Shown: positions 41,481 through 55,200, counted from the first letter of the stretch. The stretch is DNA of 64,000 bases from Opisthorchis felineus (GCA_004794785.1 SJOL01005866.1:66565-130564), one strand, 5' to 3'. Numbers and translations are program-made. The notes: generated by a model from the sequence alone, not told the origin.

Positions 41481-43889
41481 CCGCTGTCAGGATTCAGTGA
41501 TAATACGCACTACTGGATGCAGCAAAGTTGAAGAGAGAGGTATACAAAGCCGTCGTCAGCTAAGGTGATGTAGACTTGGTCACTAGAATTCAAAGATTCA
41601 AAGCGTCCTCAAACGTGAATCCATGGATGCAGTCTCAGCGCGATCTAGTGAGTGAGCGGGTAATTTGTGTAAAATCAGCCTTGTCAGAGCACTCAATCCT
41701 AAATTCATTCCACTTCTGATTGCCATTACTTATACCATGTGGCTTAACAGAAGCAACAGCCCATCGTCCCCAGCACAACTTGAAAGTATCTCACACAACC
41801 GCACTAGAACTCTCACCAACTCGGGGCTCCGTTCTTGGACACCGCATATCAGCCTTGCTGCTTGAGTTCGTGGACCGACAACTTTGTTATCTTCAGTATC
41901 CACTTATATCCAAAATCGGTTCCATATCTCAGGCACACCTGACACGTTGAAAGCCACCCACTATTTCAGGCTACCCAGGGGCTCTTTTCAATGTCTTTCA
42001 TATAGGGTTGTAGCTCATCTAACTCATCGTTCATGCCAACATATTGCACCCATTTTCACTTCCACAATCACGTCCAAACTATCCGACTACATAGGTGAGT
42101 AAAACAGCCACTTCCGATGTGACCCAACTGTCACCTATGACGCCGATGATGATCTAATTGGAGACTGTGGGGTCTACGTTATCTCATTGCCCATGGACCA
42201 AATATTCTTGACCCACATCCAACTATTATGCACCGCCACAATGCTATCACATTCGCCTTTGTCCTCAAAGCCGTCGATGAACCCTAAATTCCCATCACTT
42301 ATTTCCCAAATACGCCTTGCCTGACCATTCACATGTGCCCTACCTGGTCACACTTTTCATCCGCTACCCAACATTAAAAATCCACCAAAACTTTCTGTAC
42401 CATATCCTCAGCTCCCACAAATCCCTGCTCTAACGGTGCTAAAGACTACACGGTTGCTACCTCCCCCTTAAATCCCATGCCTTCCTCCCGAACACCCTTC
42501 CAACTCCATGCTCAGTCTCATACTCAACCCTCTACCCTGGGTTCAGACCTCCTTTCGCCTTCACTCGCTGCCCTGCCCATGACCCTGAACAAATGTCCAC
42601 CTAACCTTACCTAACGTATCACTAATCCGACCCCCAAATTGTCATAGTGACAAACACACCGCGAGCGATTTACACAAATTTCTAATTCGAACGTTTGGCT
42701 CGCCATTGAAACTGTCAATAATTTCAACAATATTCACAGAAAACCGAAGAGAAAACTGCTTTAGTCTAAAGCTTGTGTCGCTGGCTTAAGCTTGCTCTGG
42801 TTGCAGAGTGTATCTCTGGAAATCATCCTATGAATCCAAAGCAGCAATTATGGCAGGGTAAAAAATTCTGTCTCATGTGTGACTTAACCGACTCACAAAA
42901 GCCACTCATATGCTCGGTCAGTATGCTGGCGTTTACCGTATCCCTTAAATGGTAACTGTACTCATCTGCAGCTTCATCACTCGCTCTCTGAATGAGCGTT
43001 ACTGACCGGTTTCAAAAACAGTGTGATGGCTTTATAACCTTTTTTACGTCATATCAATATCAAATACATGATCATCCTACCCTCCAGATGCCTCCCAGCC
43101 AACCACCCGGCAGCATAAGGTGGCTATGAAGGCACCTACGCGTCAAACACAAGCTTGGAAAGCATCTGTTAACACGTCTGCCCACCCAGCTTCATGTACA
43201 ATTAAATAACTAGCTTTAGCTTCGGTGGCGCACCATCAAGCTAATAAACGTTCTTCATTTTAACACATGGGCCTGCCGGCTTGCATTGACTGCAAAATAA
43301 TATAAATAATAATAACAATGTTTATTCCAAACTGGTGGGTGGCATACCATCAGGCTTGATAATAATGTTACGGTCAGAATAAAAGCATGACTGGCGGTGT
43401 TTGTGGGTACATAGGATTGCACGGAAAATGGATAGTGTCATGAACAGTGGGCCTTATCCGATGTAGACGTTAGAAGTTGAAGGTGGCGGGCAGAACAACG
43501 ATGGAGGGCAAAACAAGGGGCATGGATCCTGACACATGACAAGAAAACTGAAAATTTCGAAAAATGAGGAACCGGAACAACGGATCTGGTGAAGCAGCAG
43601 AGTTGGCGTAATCCAGCCGGTCGATTTGAGCCAAAACTTAGAACCACTGCCGAGGCCTCGTGGCCTTGGACTGTTGGGCTTATGGCCAGGGTCACGAAAA
43701 GCGTAAGTGGGGATGATGAAGTGGAGGGATTGGCGACGCGTATAAGTGGTAGCAGCAATCTCAGAATCATGGTGTACAGTGAAACTGTAGACTCACTGGT
43801 GTCGCTGACATAGTGGAGTCGAGTGTAAAAATCCTTGAAAGAGTGAGTTGGTGACGACACACAAGCCGGAACGCGAACTTGACTTCCTG
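41481..43889. other. centre of the repeat X inverted pair
   Basis: A C-rich half (to about 42640), an AT-rich centre (42650-43430) and a G-rich half follow. Parts are probably further repeat X sequence. GGTGGCGCACCATCAAGCT (43225) and GGTGGCATACCATCAGGCTT (43338) look like a small direct repeat. No coding sequence is recognised. Confidence 0.45.
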
Positions 43890-46140
43890 ACTGTGTGGAG
43901 AGCACAGACTGAAAGTTCACCGAAATGGTCAAATCCGAACAAAAGGCTCAGCACGTTGGAATGCATGCGGCTGGGACCAGGTGAAGTGTTTGCTCGTATT
44001 TGCAGTTAATAGAACGAGTGGGCGACAAGGTGCGGCGAAGAGCAGGAAGGGGACAGTTGCGGGTGTGCCATCAAACTGAGTGTGGCGGTGCCGTGCCATC
44101 ATTGGCCTGACATACTTCGGTTTCTGGACAGCCCCGCAACGGACGTCATATTCAAGGCCATTAAGCTGGGATGTGCAATTCTTGAGGCAATGGGATTTTT
44201 TCAGGTTGGCCAAGGAAATCCGCAGAGGTAGAACGAAGCCGACGTAAGATCACAAGTATTTTTTGTCCGATTAGGGCTCTCTGTGGATGCAGATCGCAGG
44301 CCAGGATAACAGCCAAACAGGGCGTCCAAACCAGGTATTGCCGAAGGTCGAAGCTTGAGGAGACGAAGGAGCGGGATGAGATCAGTTAAGGCTGATGAGT
44401 TTGAGGAGGCATCAGGTAGTATATTGTGCATCAATAGAGAGAAAGCCTTAACGTCTAACACAATTAGGTTTGTGACAACAAGTAATTAAATGGGACATTC
44501 CCTAATATCTCCACTAGAACGTCCATCATCGTCTTTGTATTCAGGCGGTGTCACGTTAGTTAGATTTAAACACTATTCCGGGCCGAAGTCTAATGACGGC
44601 AAAGAACTGCCTTGGGCTCTCGATAGTCCTAAGAATATCCTTGGTCCATACTGGTGTTCATTTGTCACTATTCCCTGGATAATCCTAAGTATCTTGACAA
44701 ACACAAATGACTCAGTCAAGATGCTCATGTACGGGGCTGTCCACGACTCAAGGCAAAATGTCGCAATGACGGAACCACTACTGCCATACCCCGTCTGATG
44801 GCTTGTCCGTAATTCAAAATACCTCTGCCACTTCATCGCGAGAGTGTTACATGCAACATGGAGCCCATCGTACTGCGCTGAATTCGTGCCATAATTCCGA
44901 CGTACTAGCCTGCTTATTATACTGTCTGCCTGCACGGCCTATAAACCAACCAATTCTTCCCATATCACTATAAGGGAGTCAGCATACCAGGAAGATAAAA
45001 CCTTGCTCTGCACCCAATACGGCGTGTGCTGGCTATCATAAAAGGATTGACCTTCATTACTAGTTGCGACGAGTTCTTTGGTTTCTCTGGCTGGACACCC
45101 GCTGCAACGCTAGGAAACTTTTTCGTAAGCATGAGGTTGTGCGGACAAAAAACCGCTTAACTGTTGTTCATGTACTCTTTCAAATCCAATACATCAGAAG
45201 AAACTTGAAGAAACCAGTATTTCCGAAAAACATTTTACCGTCTTCACGGAGCCATCACGCTGGACCCTGACTCCCAACGTGTACCTTGGGTACACTTAAA
45301 CAAGTTTTAGTAAAAATACGACTGTCTTGGGAAACTTCGAATAAACACCGTCAAATGCTGAAACTCTGTGCAGAAGTTTTGTTGATTCAAACTATAGATT
45401 CACAGATATTTGGGGTGTGCTTTTGGGGGTCATCGTGGTGACTGAATCGCTACTGTCAGCTCGAGGCAACGCCTGATGTATGGCGCAAGAGGTTAATACG
45501 CAGCAACTGTGGGCGCCTGTAATACTATACTCTGAATGAAGATGGGGAACAGTGTGTTTATTATGGTTCGCTGTTGAAGTTGGCTTGGTGTGTCACAACC
45601 CCAACTGAGATGAGGGAGCCAACCAGCTTGCGTGTCGACGTAAGCCACGAGGCCCGCAATAATATCTTACAGCAAGCGAGGCATTTTGACAGATAAGGGA
45701 TAGTTCTCCTTCCTCCGTAGTTTTCCCGTACGCGACATAAGGCACAAACCAAATAAGCTTTTATGGATTTCCTAAAATAAAATGCCTGCTCCGTACCACC
45801 GGATTTAGAAGAGGCGCCCTGGCTATTTCAGTGACGGCGGATAAGAAGAATACACCATGCTGACACTCAACGGGGCGTAACTTCAAGCAAGTCATGAGTA
45901 ACGCAACACGAAATTGTCTTCTCGGACGCACGCCACCAGATCTACAGGACTGCAATCCACCAAACAGCCGTATTATCTCCAGCTACCAGAGATTTCCTTC
46001 GGTTGAGAGAATACCAGGCCAGTAAAACAGCCGTCAGTTTGAACCAGCAAACGTGAAGTAGCCGCTGAAACAGGCAAATTGCGAAGGTGTCAAATGAATC
46101 GCTAGCTACCATTGTGGAAATTCGAGTTCAATGGAGGTCT
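43890..46140 (-). repeat. unclassified long repeat X, copy 2 (inverted)
   Basis: On the minus strand it carries GCTGTTTTACTGGCCTGG (about 46028), GATCTGGTGGCGTGC (about 45935), CCAGAAACCGAAGTATGTC with CAGTTTGATGGCAC (about 44060-44130) and GCTGAGCCTTTTG (about 43945), in the same order as copy 1. The minus strand is pyrimidine-rich, as in copy 1's plus strand. Confidence 0.6.
44755..44815 (+). repeat. short third piece of repeat X
   Basis: CTGCCATACCCCGTCTGATG here corresponds to CTGCCATACCCAGTCTGATG at about 41299 in copy 1, in plus orientation although it lies inside the span of inverted copy 2. A separate fragment or local rearrangement. Confidence 0.45.
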
Positions 46141-49100
46141 GCAGAGTGTATGAAATATAGCCAAACTACGACGAAGCGCTGCTGTGAGTCACCAGGTCAA
46201 GCGGAGGCGCACAAAGATGTTACTAGTGTGCCTGAATTGGCTGTTTACTTCGCTGCGTATCATCAGAGGGAATATTTTTTGTGAGAAGCGGCTCCGAAGG
46301 ATGCGAAACCATGGCTCCATTTGGTGTATTATTGGAAAGATCTGGGTGAGCAGCACCAGACATTAAGCGGAGCTGATAGATTAATCCTGAGATGGAATCC
46401 GGCTTAAAGGAGTGCGGCATAAGTAGTTTGAGCATAGAAGCGGGCCTGTGTGGGTGGGTGTTGAACATTAAGGATGGATGGCGTCATACGACTTCGGTAA
46501 CGCATCGGCACTTCAGGAAGGTGTGGAGGCATGCTGAAGTCGTTGAACCTTTGCCCAATGGTGAGATGTGAAAGTGGTTGCTGAACAATGCCAGCAGGAA
46601 AAATCCGTCCCTAGTGTGTGTTAACATATGACTGCCTAACAAGTGCACACGCTAAGATCCAACGACAAAACAGTTATGGCAACTGTGCAACTTGTGAAGC
46701 TTTGAGGCCTGTTTCGAAAAATATGTCTAGTGTAAGCTGTAGCTCAAAAGGACGTTCAGTAGATCTATTAGAACCCAGGGTGTCGGAAGCCTATTTGAGA
46801 AGACGTAGTGCAGATATAAGTGAGAAGGGCCTTCCACAGTTTCGAAAGACTGTCGAAAGACTTCGAGGAGCTGACAAAGGGGATCAAAAATTCAGTCCTC
46901 GATATTATAGGGAAGGCGAGAAGAGAACCCAGGTCGGGAGTTGGCAGTGGTTGTCCGCCAGCAGATCGGGTGATGCAGAAGACATGAGGTCAGCCTAATG
47001 CGCCCCATCCATAGGATGCACAGCCCAATTGGCAAATAGCAGAGTCTATATGGCATCGCGAGTGTTGCTGGATGTAAGTATTTGGTAACTGGGCGCTGCT
47101 TATCCTTTACACAAGTGAATACTAGGAGGCGAGTTCTTGGCCGGTTTCCCAAATGGGCCCGACAAACCGCTTAAAGGTTGCAGTTAACTATGGTTTACTT
47201 CAGAATAAGCTGCCAATGGAAGCACCGAGCGTAAGGGCTTTCGCCTATTTGGAAAGGCCAAAGACACCGGAATGCATAAGAACTATGTCTAGCAATTCGA
47301 GAATGACAGGATTCGACAGCCCATCAAGAACAATTGTCCCAGTGGGAATCTGCCCTAGGTAGGAGGGAGATTTGCCTTTTTTTAACAGAGGAAAGAGCTG
47401 CAATTAGAGAGTCAGAGGGATAAGGTATCCGAACAAGGCTGTAATAGATAAAGTTAGGTGAAAGTCCCTGGCGTAGATTGCGCATGTTGTCTAAATATCA
47501 CCAGCAAATAGGAAAAACAGGCCGTGAGTGACTGAATCGGTGACACTGCTGACGTGCACTAAGAAGCGTAGACGTCCAAGCACGTAACTTCGATCGTGAC
47601 GGGAAATGGTGATGAGTCGAGATAACCGGTCTTAATACCCTGGTTATCCCGGTGAGGTAAGAAATGAATTAACTTAGGAAAAACCCATCGATATGTTTAG
47701 ATTTTACTCTGCCGATGAGGACACCGTTAAAGGCTTGTCAATGCGCGATAATTATTTCTGGGTAAATAAGAATGCTACGCAATCTGGCAGTGTAAACAGA
47801 AGAAACGTGGTTCAAGAGATCTCCCTGACAAGTGATAACTAAATGTCGGTCTACAAATCCATATTGTCGGGTATTAGGATCTTGCTGGTGAGGAAATAAT
47901 CAGTGATAGGGACTTCAATGAGTTGCTCGATCGTACAAGAGATAAAGTTAGTAGGACGGGTACCACGATTGCCAGCTTGAGCCTTTCACGGACCGGACTC
48001 CTAGCTCGGTATGATGGTGATGTGTTTTCACGGACGGGCGTTTGTGGTGCAGTTGGAGGAAGGTCATTTCAGCCACACATATATCTCGCCAGATGGTAGC
48101 AGGTAGCGCTGTTCTAATTGTTCACATATGTCGTAAATCTCGACGGAACACAGGCGACCAACTGATTTGGGCGGGCATTTTTAATGCAGCTATTATGCAG
48201 ACTGTAGGTGAATGTTCTACACCTTGCTGATCCTAGACTGCACGGATACGGGGCGTACAGTCATATATGCCCTTGTGGAAGCGAGCACTTTGCTCCTGTG
48301 CATAAAATGAGTGACGTAGTTTGCATTTCGTTAGTTGATTGGGCGTCATGGACACCTAGCTCACCATGTACATCTCCGGCCTCAAACTATCTGGTAACCC
48401 CCTGGAGCCAGCTACGGAAAGCCTGTTACTGTTCATCATTTATACCGCAGTCCTCCGCTGCTAGTAAGCAGGACCCGAATACTTACAGGATGATACCAAG
48501 TAGTTTAGCAGAAATCTTGGTCTACACATATGGATCATCTATAATTGATGAAAACATTTACACAACTTATCCGTTTGAGAGAATATTGTGAGCACAAATT
48601 ACATGCAGCAAGCCATACGTCCTTTAAACCTCGTACAGGTTATCAGGAGTCAGCGAGCTTTTCCTGTCACGATGATTATTAGGAATGGCACACATCGAGG
48701 CACGAGGACACAGTCATCGGGCAGCGGAAACCAGACAAAATTTAGACAGTGCAGTGATCCTTCCGCTTATTTTGCGTCAGCAAGTATACTGTAGGCGGTA
48801 ACAAGTTCCGCAAACTTTTATAGATGCGGAACTCCCTGAAACTTCAGTCCATCGTAAGTGATTCACATTTTCCGACATTTGGGACATCATATTTCATCGA
48901 AAATTCTTTCAACTCGAGGTACACATTGATCTTGAAACTTGGCTCACCTAAACAAATTACCCTCCCAGAGACATGCACCGATTGTAGAATAAGGTTTAAC
49001 GGCAATCTGCTTTTTGACCTTGAGTGACGCGCGCCAATTCACAAAAAAGGACCAAGAAATCCGACTTCTGGAATCAAGGTACTATTGCAAACATAATAGT

Positions 49101-49455
49101 ACACATATTCAACAAACCTCAACAGATTCTCCATTGCAGATACCGTAAGAGTCACCAAATGAGGCGGTGCAACCACCAGCCTGAAAATAAATCGCAGTTC
49201 ACTTGGTCAATAAACCGATTTCGTCACAAGGAAACAGATATCGGCGGCGAGAAACCACAAAATACACAAATAGTTAATTAAAACAAGAAAGTTTCAGTTC
49301 CCTGGTCAGGGGGAATAATTATGGGGATTGGCTGTCACATATGGTGGGGAACGAGAGCGCAATGTGCGGCATGAATTTCACTGGATTTTGTACCTCCGGC
49401 ATAGTTTTACAGAAATGTCACAGGAAACGCTTACACGATTCAAGTGTTTCGCCTC
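46141..49455. other. intergenic, unclassified
   Basis: G-rich to about 47900 (perhaps outer repeat X copy 2), then AT-richer. The 126-codon frame at 46618-46998 has no known domain. Nothing else is identified. Confidence 0.45.
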
Positions 49456-49981
49456 TTAAAAACTGTAATACACACTATCATCATTGCCACGACAATCCAT
49501 TACTACGAAATGCCACGGGCGATAAGGCCCACGATTACATCGTGTGGTCGAATCAAACGACACTACTTCATTATACACGCTAAACAGGCTCTTCAGTTCA
49601 CTGAGTAGGTAACCTGGAAATTTCGGTTGCCTAGTTTCGTAAAAACGCACAATAGATGAACAGCCGCGAACAACAAGTAACTGATTGACCAACTCCGATA
49701 GATTCGAGGGCTCCATAACCTCGGCTACGTGTGGTTCCTAAGTGATAGTCAGTAAATACTACATCCCAATGATGCCTGACGTAGTCACGGATTTCACAGT
49801 TGGAATGCAGGTTTCCCATCAGTGTGGAAATCTGTGACTCCCGATCTGCCGTTAATCCACGGTTTGCGTAATAGACACGTTGGAACTGTTCAAATGTAAT
49901 ATTGGTGTGCAGCCTGTTCACCTTCGATAACCGTAATCCGCCGCTGTCCCCACCACAAACAGGCTCATCAACGCTGGGCAT
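49456..49981 (-). CDS. possible unrecognised two-exon gene or gene remnant
   Basis: Two open stretches share the minus strand: 49781-49981 (67 codons from ATG, containing [19 protein letters not shown]) and 49456-49737 (93 codons plus TAA, containing [20 protein letters not shown]). They join in phase through a 43-base intron (donor GTCAGG, acceptor TATCACTTAG), a size typical of the small introns here. I do not recognise the product. The upstream end lies at the left edge of the plus-strand CR1 LINE, and a further minus-strand stretch (51475-51631) sits on the other side, so the LINE may have landed inside an older gene. It could be chance open frames or an unknown transposon. Confidence 0.33.
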
Positions 49982-49989
49982 CCGAAGTC

Positions 49990-51474
49990 TACTTGCCTAA
50001 GGATTGTCACACCAATCTGCAAAACTGGTGACCGACTGTCGCCTGGCAGCTACAGGCCTATAAACCTCACTAGCGTGCCGTGCAAGGTGATGGAACGCGT
50101 TCTGCAGCGAGCCATCCTAGATCACCTTACTTCCAAGAACTTGATATCTCCAGTTGAACACGGATTTTCCCCAAACCGTTCTTGCGTGACGAACATGCGC
50201 ATTTTTATGGGCAGCTTAACCCAAGCCAAGGACGACAGACTCATATCGGATGCCATATTTTTCGACTTCTCAAAAGCATTCGATCGAGTCCCACACGTCC
50301 CGCTGCTCCACAAACTTGAGTCTTACGGGATTCAAGGGAAAATCCTACTCTGGATCAAGGCATTCCCATCAGACAGAACATTCCGAGTGAAAGTAGGTTC
50401 AACCTACTCTTCTCCAGCGTCGGTCTCCATTGGAGTTCCTCAAGGCTCCGTTCTGGGACCACTGCTGTTTCTGATATACGTCAACGACCTTCTAGATGTT
50501 CTTGCAAGTCCATGTCTACTTTTTGCAGACGACTTGAAATCCTGGAGTTCTAACGCCAGCGCCCCCCAACTGGATGTAGACGCTGCAAAGCAGTGGTCGT
50601 TGGACTGGCACCTTCCTCTGAATGACGAAAAGTGCGTCCATATGTCATTCGGAAGAGACTCAGCGAACGCCTATGTCGTGCATGGTGAGAATGGACCAGA
50701 AGACATCACGAGGATAGATGCCAAAAAGGATTTGGGTATCTGGCTCTCTTCAAACATATCCTTCTCACTGCACCATGAGAAATCGGCCGAAAGGGCATTC
50801 GCCGTTCTATGGATGATTCGGCGCACCTTCTCCCGTATTACTCGCATGGACTTCCAAATACCCTATGGGGTCTACGTCAGACCGCTGCTTGAATACGCCA
50901 ACCAAGTTGTCTACTCAGGGCGCACGAAGGACGTAACCCTCATTGAGCGTGTCCAGCGAGCTGCTACGAAAATGGTTGTCGGCCTTAAATCCGTGGACTA
51001 CGAAATGGGTCTCGCGGTGCTTGACCTCTTTCCCCTCGAGTATCGCCGCCTCCGAGGAGACCTGATTCTTACTTATGCCCCGTTTGAACAAGGTTTGGCC
51101 AACAGGTTTTTCACCGTTGAGCCAGCAAACACACGGCGGGGACATGGTATGAAGATTTTCAAGCTCAGAGCGAACACTTTTATTAGGCAAAATTTTTTCT
51201 CATTTCGTGTAGTAGCTGCGTGGAATAACCTTCCTCCGACGGTTGTCCACGCTCCTTCTAGAACCCAGTTCAAGGCACTATTAGACACTTTCCTATGCGA
51301 ATCCTCGTGCTGGCAAGCATACTGCCGCGCGCTGAGAACTTAAAGAGCAGTGTTACACCCTCTTTCGCTTGTGCCTTTCAGGTGAACGACAACCGCTGAA
51401 CGACAAGAACAAAACCGACCGGGGAAACTTGGGCAAAAGCCTCGAGCCTGTGTATCGATCCGTGAATCCGTGAC
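49990..51474 (+). mobile_element. CR1-like (Jockey superfamily) LINE, 5'-truncated, RT frame open
   Basis: An uninterrupted reverse transcriptase frame runs from about 49999 to 51343. In order: [44 protein letters not shown], the catalytic box FADD (F for the usual Y), then the C-terminal region [19 protein letters not shown]. The endonuclease end is missing. The 3' untranslated part finishes in a short octamer repeat (ATCCGTGA, about 51457-51474), typical of CR1 tails. It is almost identical in protein sequence to the copy at 36281-37117, so both are young. Confidence 0.82.
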
Positions 51475-51631
51475 TTTGGTAGCATGACAACTTGGCCTGA
51501 AATATACCAAGAGTGGTAAATGGCCCCAAACCGACCATTTCATTGAACGCCTCAGCAAGATCAATACCGGGAGTCGCATGGACCACTACTGTTGCTATCA
51601 CACGAGTGCGTCCGCTATCTTGTGGATCCAT
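51475..51631 (-). other. open stretch that may be an exon split off by the CR1 insertion
   Basis: On the minus strand an ATG at 51631 opens a frame with coding-like composition (SGRTRVIATVVVHATPGI, then LAEAFNEMVGLGPFTTLG) that continues up to the 3' tail of the CR1 LINE at about 51474. TATAAAAT sits immediately before the ATG. I cannot connect it in frame to 49456-49981 with confidence. Confidence 0.25.
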
Positions 51632-52241
51632 ATTTTATACCACAGCCACAATTGGATATTGGTCACCTGATACGGTCCAATCAATCATTCGTTGATTCTG
51701 GCTTGTGCATGAATCGACCTGGAACTAATTTGGACCGCTCGGACACGGGTGAGGCTGTTTTTGTGTAGAACCATACGAGGAACTGATGGGTAATCCTAGC
51801 CACCGGTCGGACAAGAGCTAAAAAATCTGTAGCAAACTGACAGAAGGAAGGACAAAATACATTTCGAAAGTACCGCGTCAACAAATCTGCACAGTTCCTA
51901 GTCCCGTCCACATGAAGATGCTGTCCTTGTGGAAGTATACGTCAGTTCTGCTTATCAATCTCTCACTAGTTTTTGCGGTGTATAACATTTTTGATTTATT
52001 GTGTCCACGCGCCATTGAGTTGCCTGCTGCAACTGGTGGTTACCAGTGCACTACTTGACATGACACGTCCAGTGAATCGCTTGGTGCCCTCGATATCAAG
52101 CTATGACGTTTCACCCGTTAATCCTTGTACTTTCATAGGCACACATCACAGTCTATGTGATTGATTGCTTCGGAATAGCGTGGTTGTTTTACCACGCAGT
52201 TAAATTAGGCAAGCGCGGTGGCCGAAGTAGCTTAAAGGATC
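51632..52241. other. NUP153 5' flank
   Basis: The interval before the NUP153 start codon. It should contain its promoter, but I cannot point to a specific element. A minus-strand open stretch (51681-51911) is unrecognised. Confidence 0.4.
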
Positions 52242-52298
52242 ATGGGCGATGTATTTTCCGGTGGGCCGAGCGCAAGTCGTCAGCAAAAGCGACGAAAA
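52242..52298 (+). CDS. NUP153: NUP153 exon 1 (start)
   Basis: Nineteen codons, [19 protein letters not shown]. The donor is the weak GTTCGT, the same hexamer used by SAS-6 intron 2. Read-through would meet TGA within 20 codons. Intron 1 is 74 bases, ending TTTATTTTTCAG. Confidence 0.82.
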
Positions 52299-55200
52299 GT
52301 TCGTATCACTAACTTTGGAATGCTTCGAAAAATCTGTTTTTGGTTTACTAATTGAGATGTTTTATTTTTCAGTCGTTTTTCCGCCGGATTGCTGATTCGT
52401 TATCATCCTTTGTGCCGACCTCCATCTTTCCCGTAAACACGGTAGGTATCATTTCCGCCACTCATTTCGTTTCAGGAATCTGTTGCGTATGGAAACCTTG
52501 ATGGCGATCCAGGTCCTGTTCCAACAATTCCTCCCACCAGACTGGGTAAAAAGTCTCAGGAAATGCGCGATTGTGACACTCAGACACTGAACTTACTCGA
52601 CAATTGTGGGGACCTTAGCGTCGACTTGGACGCACTGGAACACTCAGATGATCAAATGAGTGCACACTCGTCTACCAGTGGAGTTTCGTCACTGCTACCT
52701 CGGAAATGCAAGCCACGTGGTCACCCTCCGAATGTTTATCCAGCCTTGCGAATGGATTGCGTCAATGATACGTATTCCCGTACGAGTGCCACCTGTTCTG
52801 ACGCTGCGGATTCTATTAATTCAGCATCGACTCTTCATCCTGTGACACCTTGGATATTGTCCTTGAAAGACAACTCACTTGAAAAGTTAGGTTCGGAAAG
52901 ATCATCTAAACGGCAACGGCTATCGAGTGTCCAGTCCAACTACAGTTCTAACTCCGATGGCTTTCAGAATTCTTTGTTCTATCATTCGAAAACCACGTAT
53001 GGCGGGGCAGCAAGTTGCGGATTACCAATGAGGCGGCATGATTTATTCAAGGTAAGTCTGCACCACCTGGTTGTCGGCTTTTGGGGAGCCGTGTGGTTGA
53101 ATGTTTTTGTGTCCACCCAGCGTTGTCCAGTCGGCGCATTCGGGTGACAATTATTAGTCATCTCGTGGGTTTGTCCACAACAGGCCGTCCTGACGTGACC
53201 CCGGTGTTAGAAAATCCGGAGCCTTGCAGGGTTGTATGGTATAGATCCGGTCACTATTTTAAGTCCTAGTAGCAATGGCCTACACGACTTTTTTGAAGAC
53301 ATGGCGAGCTATCTGTGTTGTGTTTTCTTTGGACCTCGCAAAACATGTTCGCTATCTGGTGTCGGTGACTTGCTGTCAGTTTATCCAGTTTGAGTGAATG
53401 GAGGTATCGACACCGAGTGCTTGTGGCATCCTACTGCTGTGCTATCTTCCTTTCCTGTTTCCATCAAGGTTATGTTTCTTTGTCCTGATAATTTGGCAGG
53501 GTTTTAAGGCAGCTAAGCATCAGCCTTATACTGGTGCTTCAGTCGAATATGGGGAAGTGTGAAAGTGGAGATCAGAATGCACTAGTCGAATCTGTCGGTG
53601 AAGTGGGATCGAATAGCTTCAAGCTCATGCGGTTACTTTTATTACATTAGAGCTTTCGAACTGCATCGCCGGGATCTAACGAGAGCTGTGATGGGCCTGC
53701 TGCATTACAAGCCTCCCACAGAAAATGCTTACGGGTGATTAGACTGAATCCCGCGCCAGCAAAAATGAATTACCTAGTGGCACTGGTGTTGAGGGCCCTC
53801 GGACGCTGGCACATCCGTGAAGACCAGACTACTACCGTCTTTGAAGATGATCGGCAGGGCACATTCTGGCGAATTCTTTAACAGCGACAGTGCTTCAAGC
53901 GCTGACTTCGTCCCTGACCTGAAGGCTGTCCTTGGCGCCGCTGATCGTCGGATACTATGACAATGTGGAGCGAAACTTCCGTAACTTTGCTTCCATTTGA
54001 AGCGCTGTACATCAACACCTGTGGAACCGTGCAGATCTGCGGTAACTCAGCATGAGTCTACTACATCCAGCGATGTCCAGTGCGCGATTGTCCTCCCTTA
54101 CACCTAGTCATCATGGAAGCCTCATCGTCAGGGATGGCATCCTCACTGTTGACACCGATGTTCCACTGCCGTATAATCACAATTTGCTTCATACTCAAAA
54201 CCTCGAATCGACAACAAGAAGAATGCACAAGAGACTTGGTGCCAGCCTACATCAAACATCAGATGCCTCCACCTCCGGACTCAAACGGCCAGTCTGGGAA
54301 CTGACATCCACCTGAGAGTTTGCACCATTCTGAATGAGGCACGAAGAACAACACGCCTCGTTAGATAATGATTTATAGTAATAATCATTCAGCAGTAACA
54401 CCCTTTCGGTGCCTAGCTGCCATGCCACTCAAAGGAAGCATGAGGGCTGGGATACAGTCAGGTTGCCCGAACCTAGACAGGGGAAGTCAAGAGGCAGAAC
54501 CACGCGGGTTCCAACCACGGACCTTTCGGTCAGTAAATTCGAGCTCTAACCACTGACCCATCTCGCCCCAAATAATTATTTAGCATGCGTGGCATATGAC
54601 AGGCTGACGAAGAGATCAAACGAAATTATCAAGACCGCCATCTCGAACGGCTGCCGGATGCTCCTATGCTTGACATTAATTCCCGTTGGGAACACATATC
54701 CACGGTGCTGCTCACCCGAAGCTTCCCTTTGCGGTACAACTCAGCCAACTTCACTCAAATATTGGATCTTTGATAGGAACGTGGCTTTGCTGGTGGCCCG
54801 GTGACAGATTCATCCTGGTCCTAACGAAAACTCAGTCTGGTAGAACTGAGTGCCCTTTCAGACCACGAGCGCTGAATACCTGGAAAATGCGAAAATTTTT
54901 TGGAACGTCCGTAAGCCACGTACGAAAATGTTACAACCAACAATAATATCATGCCACATCGGCCGTCGCGTGGTTTCACCAGCCGGGTCGCCTTACTTGC
55001 TGCATACAGCAGGGCGGGTAAGCGAAAACATGCTACTTCTGACGCCTCTTCTACCCTCTCCGCAGGTCCCATCACTAGGACTGAATGCATTGTTCACCGT
55101 GCATCACACTTACCTTCAGCTTCTGTACGTCCAATCTCAGTAAAACCCCTAAACACCCAATTCGGCTTTCAAACTCCCAAGGCCGGTCTACTTAGTTGCC

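Noticed and set aside
43438..43932. A 164-codon minus-strand frame
   Set aside because: It lies beside repeat X copy 2 on its pyrimidine-rich strand, where composition makes stops rare. The peptide is Ser/Leu/Val-rich without motifs.
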